In this document: positions 59,909 through 64,000 of the stretch, piece after piece
Layout of the letters: the number at the start of each line of letters is the position of its first letter
Position numbering within the stretch: the stretch's first letter is position 1
NCBI RefSeq assembly: GCF_900100385.1
Contig: NZ_FNFC01000008.1
Coordinates: forward strand, 1-64,000
Reading direction: 5' to 3'
From: Halovenus aranensis
Lineage (GTDB): Archaea; Halobacteriota; Halobacteria; Halobacteriales; Haloarculaceae
Length of the DNA stretch: 64,000 nucleotides
Translations under genes and position numbers: made by a program
Notes under the pieces: generated by a model
Told to the model about the DNA's origin: nothing
The model's input: only the letters and a program-made list of their open reading frames with translations
Database searches by the model: none

Positions 59909-60715
59909 CTAGTGGCCGCCCATCTCCAGGGGATTCCAGAACGGGAACATCGGATGCGGGATGTGATAACCGAGACTCATCAGCCCGTGGGCAAATAGCA
60001 CGTAGCCGAGTGCGACGAAGGCGACGCCGAGCACCCGGTGAAGCCGCCGGCGGTGAGCGGCGTCGACGCTGTCGATGAGTGTCCCGTAGACGAACACCGC
60101 GGGGATAGTGCCGACGCCGAGGGCACCAAGGGCGACGCCACCGGCGAGCGGTGACCCACTCGCGAAGGCATAGAGATACGCCGGATACAGAATCGGACAC
60201 GGCAACAGACCGTGTAACGCACCGAGCCCCATGATTCCCGGGCCGCCAGCCAGGCGTTCGACCCAGCCCGTCAGCCAGGCGCTGACGCGTTCTGTCCCCG
60301 GCAACGTGAGTCCGAAGGTCGTGCGCCCGGCCACGTAGTAGAGCCCCATGACGACGACACCGATACCGATACCGACGCCGACGACGCCCCGGACGAGGCT
60401 GGCAATCGTCGTCACTTCGTCGACACTCACGTAAAGCAAGCCACCGAGTGCGCCCATCACCGCGCCCAACAGTGCATAGCTCACCGCCCGGCCGACGTTG
60501 AACAGGGCGTGCTGGCGAACCTCGTACAGCGTCAGATGTGCGCCGCGTCGACTGCTGCCGACGGTCTGTGTACCGCCGTCGGCGCGCGTCGAATCCATGT
60601 TACTGGCGTAGATGGTAACAAGCGGCCCACACATGCCGATACAGTGGGCACCGCCGAGCGCCCCGATGGTGAGAAACAGGACCACGTCCACCGACAGCAC
60701 CGATGAGAACACCAT
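59909..60715 (-). CDS. SafE/UreH-like membrane protein
   Basis: This 268-residue protein from ATG 60715 (MVFSSVLSVDVVLFLT) has six or so membrane segments and the family motifs GALGGAHCIGMCGPLVTI in the first helix and GLLPCPILYPAYLYAF in a later one (paired Cys, as in DsbD/CcdA-like thiol or metal transporters). TauE/SafE labels cover related folds. It could move metal or reducing equivalents across the membrane. It is the first gene of the leftward cassette to 56.9 kb. Confidence 0.78.
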   Translation of the reverse strand: MVFSSVLSVDVVLFLTIGALGGAHCIGMCGPLVTIYASNMDSTRADGGTQTVGSSRRGAHLTLYEVRQHALFNVGRAVSYALLGAVMGALGGLLYVSVDEVTTIASLVRGVVGVGIGIGVVVMGLYYVAGRTTFGLTLPGTERVSAWLTGWVERLAGGPGIMGLGALHGLLPCPILYPAYLYAFASGSPLAGGVALGALGVGTIPAVFVYGTLIDSVDAAHRRRLHRVLGVAFVALGYVLFAHGLMSLGYHIPHPMFPFWNPLEMGGH

Positions 60716-60806
60716 GCCAACGCTTGCGTGTGGCCGTACTAAGCCTCGTTGGTGCAATTGTCGGACGGTCGGTGGGACTAATACCGCCGGGCCACGAGTT
60801 CCGACT

Positions 60807-61823
60807 ATGTTGTTTGAGGGGACTATCCTCCGCGGGGAGACCTTCGAGCCCGTGGAAGGGCGCGTCGTCGTCGAGGACGGGACAATCACCGACATCGAGG
60901 AGGCGACCGCCCGGAGTTCGGACATCATTCTACCCGCGTTCGTCAACGCACACACCCACATCGGCGACTCTATCGCCAAGGAGGCCGGCGAGGGGCTGAC
61001 GCTTCCGGAGTTAGTCGCACCGCCGGACGGTCTCAAACACCGGCTACTCAGACAGGCTTCGGCCGAGGAGAAGACAGCGGCGATGGCCGACACGCTCGAA
61101 TACATGCAACAGGCTGGGACGGCCGCATTCGTCGAGTTCCGGGAGGGTGGCGTCGCCGGCGTCGAACTGCTCACCGACTTGCTCGAAGACCATCCCGTGA
61201 CCGGTGTCGTTCTCGGTCGGGAGTCGACAGCGGCAATGGAGGCGAGTGACGGATTCGGAGCCAGCGGCGCGGGCGACGGCGAGTTCGCCAGCGAGCGCAG
61301 TGCTACCAGAGAGGCCGATAAACTGTTCGGCATCCACGCCGGCGAGGTCGACAGTAGCGATATCAACCCGGCGCTCGACCTCGGCCCTGACTTTCTGGTC
61401 CACATGGTGCACGCGGAGGACCTTCACCTCGAACGCATCGCAGACAGCGAGATGCCGGTCGTGGTCTGTCCGCGCTCGAACGCGGCCACGGGCGTTGGCC
61501 TGCCGCCGGTCCGTGACCTCCTCGACAGAACGACGGTCGCGCTCGGGACCGACAACGTCTTTCTCAACAGCCCCTCGATGTTCCGTGAGATGGCTTTCGT
61601 CGAGAAAATCGCAGATGTCTCCAGCCGCGAAGTGCTCTCGATGGCGACGAGAAACGGTGCCGAGATCGCGGGACTGGACTGTGGCTGTATCGAGGCGGGC
61701 CGACCCGCGGCACTGCTGGTGGTAGACGGCGACTCGCCAAATCTATCGGGTGCGACCGACCCCGTGCGCGCAGTAGTCCGTCGCGCCAGCGTCCAAGACG
61801 TAACAGAAGTCGTCTACCCCTGA
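60807..61823 (+). CDS. amidohydrolase, cytosine-deaminase/chlorohydrolase-like
   Basis: This 338-residue protein from ATG 60807 is a shorter relative of the amidohydrolase at 25.6 kb. Motifs are LPAFVNAHTHIGDS, FGIHAGEVDSS, HMVHAEDLHLERI, VVCPRSNAATG and VALGTDNVFLN. The metal His and Asp ligands are present. Substrate unknown; probably a purine or pyrimidine derivative. It ends 1 base before birA, which is convergent. Confidence 0.82.
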   Translation: MLFEGTILRGETFEPVEGRVVVEDGTITDIEEATARSSDIILPAFVNAHTHIGDSIAKEAGEGLTLPELVAPPDGLKHRLLRQASAEEKTAAMADTLEYMQQAGTAAFVEFREGGVAGVELLTDLLEDHPVTGVVLGRESTAAMEASDGFGASGAGDGEFASERSATREADKLFGIHAGEVDSSDINPALDLGPDFLVHMVHAEDLHLERIADSEMPVVVCPRSNAATGVGLPPVRDLLDRTTVALGTDNVFLNSPSMFREMAFVEKIADVSSREVLSMATRNGAEIAGLDCGCIEAGRPAALLVVDGDSPNLSGATDPVRAVVRRASVQDVTEVVYP

Positions 61824-61824
61824 T

Positions 61825-62748
61825 TTACTCGGGACGGAGGTGTTCGCAGTCGCCGACAGTCACCCGCCGTCTGCCGTTCTCAGTGTCGACGAGCAACGCA
61901 CCGGGGGACTCGATATCGACGGCTTCGCCGACGACCGGACCGTCCGGCGTGTCGACGCTTACGCGACGGCCGAGCGTGCCCGAGCGCGCTCGCCACTCGG
62001 GGAGAATCTTGTCGCGGTCGTCGAGCAAGTCCGCCATCGATTCGAGCAGCGTCTGAACGACCGCCCGGCGCTCGACCTCACCACACAGCGCCTGCAGACT
62101 CGTCGCCCGGTCCTCTGGAAGCGCGTCGGCGTCGACGTTTGCGTTGATGCCGATGCCGACGACGAGCCACGAGATGCTGTCGGCCTCTCCTTCCATCTCT
62201 GTCAGAATGCCCGAGACTTTCTTGCCGTCGACGAGCACGTCGTTTGGCCACTTGATTGTCGGCTCGACGCCGGCAGACCCGACCGCCTCCGCAGTCGCGA
62301 CGGCTGCGGCCATCGTGACCAGCGGGGCGTGTGTCGTCGGCAGCGTCGGACGGAGCAACAGAGAAAGCCAGATGCCGCCGCTGGGGGAGGCCCACTCGCG
62401 TTCGAGTCGTCCACGGCCACCAGTCTGTTCGTCCGCGACGACGACCACATTCTCCGCACCCTCCGTCGCAAGCTCTCGGGCGCGCTGGTTCGTACTCCCG
62501 ACTGAGTTGTGGTACTCGATTTCGTACGGCGCCTCCAGCCCAAACTCAATTGCTGGCGCGCCGTAGGCGGGGATGGCTTCGAGTTCGTATCCCGCGGAGC
62601 CGCCCGTGACTTCGAACCCTGCGTCCCTGAGCGCCTCGATGTGTTTCCAGACCGCTGCGCGCGTGATATCCAACTCGTCGGCGAGTGCGGGTCCGGTCCG
62701 TGGGCCCTCTGACAGCGCGTCGAGAATCTGCCCTCGGGTGGCTTGCAT
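61825..62748 (-). CDS. birA: bifunctional biotin-protein ligase/repressor BirA
   Basis: This 307-residue protein from ATG 62748 (MQATRGQILDALSEGPRTG) has an N-terminal HTH (DELDITRAAVWKHIEALRDA) and a ligase domain with the biotinyl-AMP loop TGGRGRLEREW, WPNDVLVDGKKVSGIL and the C-terminal SH3-like piece (GEAVDIESPGALLVD). It attaches biotin to the carboxylase and may repress biotin genes such as bioB. The initiation ATG was chosen to begin just before the HTH; the frame remains open upstream to 62841. Confidence 0.92.
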   Translation of the reverse strand: MQATRGQILDALSEGPRTGPALADELDITRAAVWKHIEALRDAGFEVTGGSAGYELEAIPAYGAPAIEFGLEAPYEIEYHNSVGSTNQRARELATEGAENVVVVADEQTGGRGRLEREWASPSGGIWLSLLLRPTLPTTHAPLVTMAAAVATAEAVGSAGVEPTIKWPNDVLVDGKKVSGILTEMEGEADSISWLVVGIGINANVDADALPEDRATSLQALCGEVERRAVVQTLLESMADLLDDRDKILPEWRARSGTLGRRVSVDTPDGPVVGEAVDIESPGALLVDTENGRRRVTVGDCEHLRPE

Positions 62749-62820
62749 ACTACGCAGGTTGCAATTCCGCCCACATGTGGGTTTGGGTCGGGGCCAACGG
62801 ACGGCAAACTTTGGGCAAGA

Positions 62821-62828
62821 TTTATATA
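62821..62828 (+). promoter_or_regulatory. TATA box of the small acidic protein gene
   Basis: TTTATATA at 62821-62828 lies 27-35 bases before ATG 62856, giving a leader of about 9 bases or none. It is one of the clearest promoter-like elements in the window. Confidence 0.6.
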
Positions 62829-62855
62829 GTAGTTCAAACATAGATTTAGGTAACT

Positions 62856-63053
62856 ATGGCGACGAACACAGACACCCTCAGAGACCTCTACCTGGACGTC
62901 GCCGGCGAAGAGACGATTACCGAACAACAGCGCGACCAGTTCTCTCACGACCCAATCGAGGACGACGAAGTGGCTACCGTCTCCGCTGCCGTCGAGGACG
63001 GACTCGACGGCGCGGTAGACGGTGCCGAAGTTGAGTTCGAGTCTGTACAGTGA
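62856..63053 (+). CDS. 65-residue acidic protein
   Basis: From ATG 62856: MATNTDTLRDLYLDVAGEE, then TITEQQRDQFSHDPIEDDE and AVEDGLDGAVDGAEVEFESV. It is very acidic with two short helices. It has a strong TATA element before it and a hairpin terminator after it, so it is probably a highly expressed single gene. No family is recognised. Function unknown. Confidence 0.7.
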   Translation: MATNTDTLRDLYLDVAGEETITEQQRDQFSHDPIEDDEVATVSAAVEDGLDGAVDGAEVEFESVQ

Positions 63054-63069
63054 CTCCCGCCGGTTCTGT

Positions 63070-63084
63070 CGAGAGGCTCTCTCG
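63070..63084 (+). terminator. hairpin after the small acidic gene
   Basis: CGAGAG-GCT-CTCTCG (63070-63084) is a perfect 6-bp hairpin, and flanking CCGCCG/GGCGG could extend it. It lies 17 bases after the stop at 63053. No T-run follows. Confidence 0.45.
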
Positions 63085-63191
63085 GCGGTCACTGTCGGGT
63101 TACCGGAGAGGGATTGTCCCCTCGCTCCGAAGAAAGTTTCACACAGATACCGACTGAGAGAACCGAGACCGAGCGGCGCTCGCCCGGCAGT

Positions 63192-63308
63192 CTGATAGTG
63201 ATTATTGCGGTAGTTTTCGTGACCACGTGACAGGAATCGTCGTGTCACATCCCGTGACCTCCGTCTGCTGTTACCACGGCGATAACGACTCGCAATAATC
63301 ACTATCAG
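63192..63308. repeat. 18-bp perfect inverted repeat pair flanking 81 bases (MITE-like)
   Basis: CTGATAGTGATTATTGCG (63192-63209) returns as its exact reverse complement at 63291-63308. Beyond the perfect arms the inner edges stay partly complementary (GTTTTCG with CGATAACG). The whole is 117 bases and has GTGAC/GTCAC-type repeats inside. The right arm covers the stop codon of the rhodopsin gene (63305-63307). No target-site duplication was seen. It is MITE-like in form, or a long RNA hairpin. Confidence 0.5.
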
Positions 63309-64000
63309 TCGTCGGCTACTGTCATTTCGTCGGTGTCGATGGTGCGGTCGGTCTCAGCGTCATCGGCGCTAACCGGGTCGACCGCGAAGCAGGCGCGTTC
63401 GCTGTAGACGAAATAGACGTACGGCGTCTTCGCAACCAGGTCGATGTACGCGATTATCATCGCAGTCCCGACCGCAGAGATGTATTCGAAACCAGCCGGG
63501 CTGGCAATCCACAACACCGGATAGGCGAGCCACAGCAGGCCGACGTGGTTTTGCAAGATTTTGAACAGGCGGTACCGCTCCCGGTTCTCGCGTGCAAACC
63601 GGGGGAAGACGAGGTAGAGGACCCCGAGTAAGACGACGTGAAAGCCGCCGGAAACCGCGAAGCCGACCCACGTCGCGATTCCCGTCGCCAGTGTCGCGCC
63701 GAGTCCGACGGCAATCATCAGCGCGTCTGCGCCGGCGACGGCAGCAATCCATTTCCGCGGCGCACCGGCGACGTATCCCACGTAGCCGACCAGAAGCGGC
63801 GTCGTCACGAGCCAGTCGAGGTACCGGAATAGGTAGACCTCAGTGTCGCCGACTTCGACGATGCCGATATTGAGCGTCATCAAGACGTACGATAGCCCAG
63901 CGAAGCTAGGGATGACCAAGAGCCAGGCGAACTTTCCACGGTCGGAATCGACCCGAGAGCTACGCATCATCGCGAGTACGACGCCGACCCCAGCGAGCAG
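63305..64000 (-). CDS. sopI: sensory rhodopsin I (5' end outside the window)
   Basis: A partial CDS: the frame remains open to the right edge, where LLAGVGVVLA is the end of helix A. Motifs are FRYLDWLVTTPLLVGYVGYV (counter-ion Asp kept; the position of the bacteriorhodopsin proton donor D96 is Tyr), GADALMIAVGLGA, ILQNHVGLLWLAYPVLW (SRI His) and YIDLVAKTPYVYFVY (retinal Lys). These match SRI rather than the proton pump or SRII. It would signal through HtrI, which is expected upstream, outside the window. The right arm of an inverted repeat overlaps its stop. Confidence 0.88.
   Translation of the reverse strand: MLAGVGVVLAMMRSSRVDSDRGKFAWLLVIPSFAGLSYVLMTLNIGIVEVGDTEVYLFRYLDWLVTTPLLVGYVGYVAGAPRKWIAAVAGADALMIAVGLGATLATGIATWVGFAVSGGFHVVLLGVLYLVFPRFARENRERYRLFKILQNHVGLLWLAYPVLWIASPAGFEYISAVGTAMIIAYIDLVAKTPYVYFVYSERACFAVDPVSADDAETDRTIDTDEMTVADD

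Noticed and set aside
59909-61405. A 498-codon reading of the SafE-like gene starting at 61405
   Set aside because: The upstream part overlaps the well-supported amidohydrolase on the other strand and is Ser/Pro/Thr-rich antisense sequence; the family start is the ATG at 60715.
1-64000. CRISPR arrays, cas genes or other known defence modules
   Set aside because: No repeated 25-40 base units with spacers were seen. The Cas4-like resemblance at 15601-16554 has no cas neighbours. The only methylase is an orphan without nuclease.

Overview
The window is chromosomal DNA of a halophilic archaeon (class Halobacteria). The evidence is the high G+C content, very acidic predicted proteins, TTTAWA-type TATA boxes placed so that many mRNAs would be leaderless, and archaeal core genes: TBP, a TFB-like factor, Rpo7/Spt4, aIF2-gamma, aCPSF1, rS8e, CetZ, the F420 genes cofC/cofG/cofH, and a sensory rhodopsin at the right edge. 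The genus cannot be fixed from the sequence alone. I see no rRNA, tRNA, CRISPR array or intact insertion sequence.

Layout. (1) 1-4.6 kb is an accessory segment. It has a cut-off gene ending in a strong hairpin, leftward winged-helix genes including two PhiH1-repressor-like proteins, and a rightward chain of tightly overlapping small genes ending in a tyrosine integrase. A foldable leader precedes that chain. This looks like one end of an integrated virus or plasmid. (2) 4.7-7.7 kb is housekeeping: the riboflavin/F420 reductase arfC and the termination nuclease aCPSF1. (3) 7.9-11 kb is a divergent tryptophan-to-kynurenine pair, an indoleamine 2,3-dioxygenase homologue and a kynureninase. (4) 11-20.8 kb holds a MATE transporter, small membrane proteins, a BAAT-type hydrolase, a zinc-binding HTH regulator, a possible PD-(D/E)XK/Fe-S protein, rS8e, a PhoU-AbrB regulator, a TFB-like factor without zinc ribbon and a RIO-like kinase. 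(5) 20.9-28 kb is ADP-forming acyl-CoA synthetase coupled to a P-loop/DRTGG protein, then S-adenosylhomocysteine salvage (ahcY and an amidohydrolase) and a CPBP membrane protease. (6) 28-38.7 kb is information processing and biosynthesis: hisG, an orphan DNA methylase, tbp, trmG10, a sensor kinase, the conserved dephospho-CoA kinase/spt4/rpo7/PIN/aIF2-gamma cluster, purC and bioB. (7) 38.8-48 kb holds a cation exchanger, a lipoprotein, the F420 genes and a cetZ/membrane-protein pair, with a candidate small RNA between cofC and cofG. (8) 48-56.9 kb is a glycosyltransferase-like membrane protein, oxidoreductases, transporters, superoxide dismutase and a histidine kinase. (9) 56.3-60.7 kb is a leftward set of Tat/lipoprotein genes with a SafE-like permease and a degenerate DyP-peroxidase homologue, probably handling metal ions outside the membrane. 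(10) 60.8-64 kb is an amidohydrolase, birA, a tiny acidic protein, an 18-bp inverted repeat pair and the 3' part of sensory rhodopsin I.

The least explained items are the two structured RNA candidates (about 1.8 kb and 45.1 kb), the nuclease-like protein at 15.6-16.6 kb, the archaeal IDO, the export/metal cassette with a mutated DyP motif, and the inverted repeat beside the rhodopsin. Assignments rest on motif recognition by eye; no database search was run.
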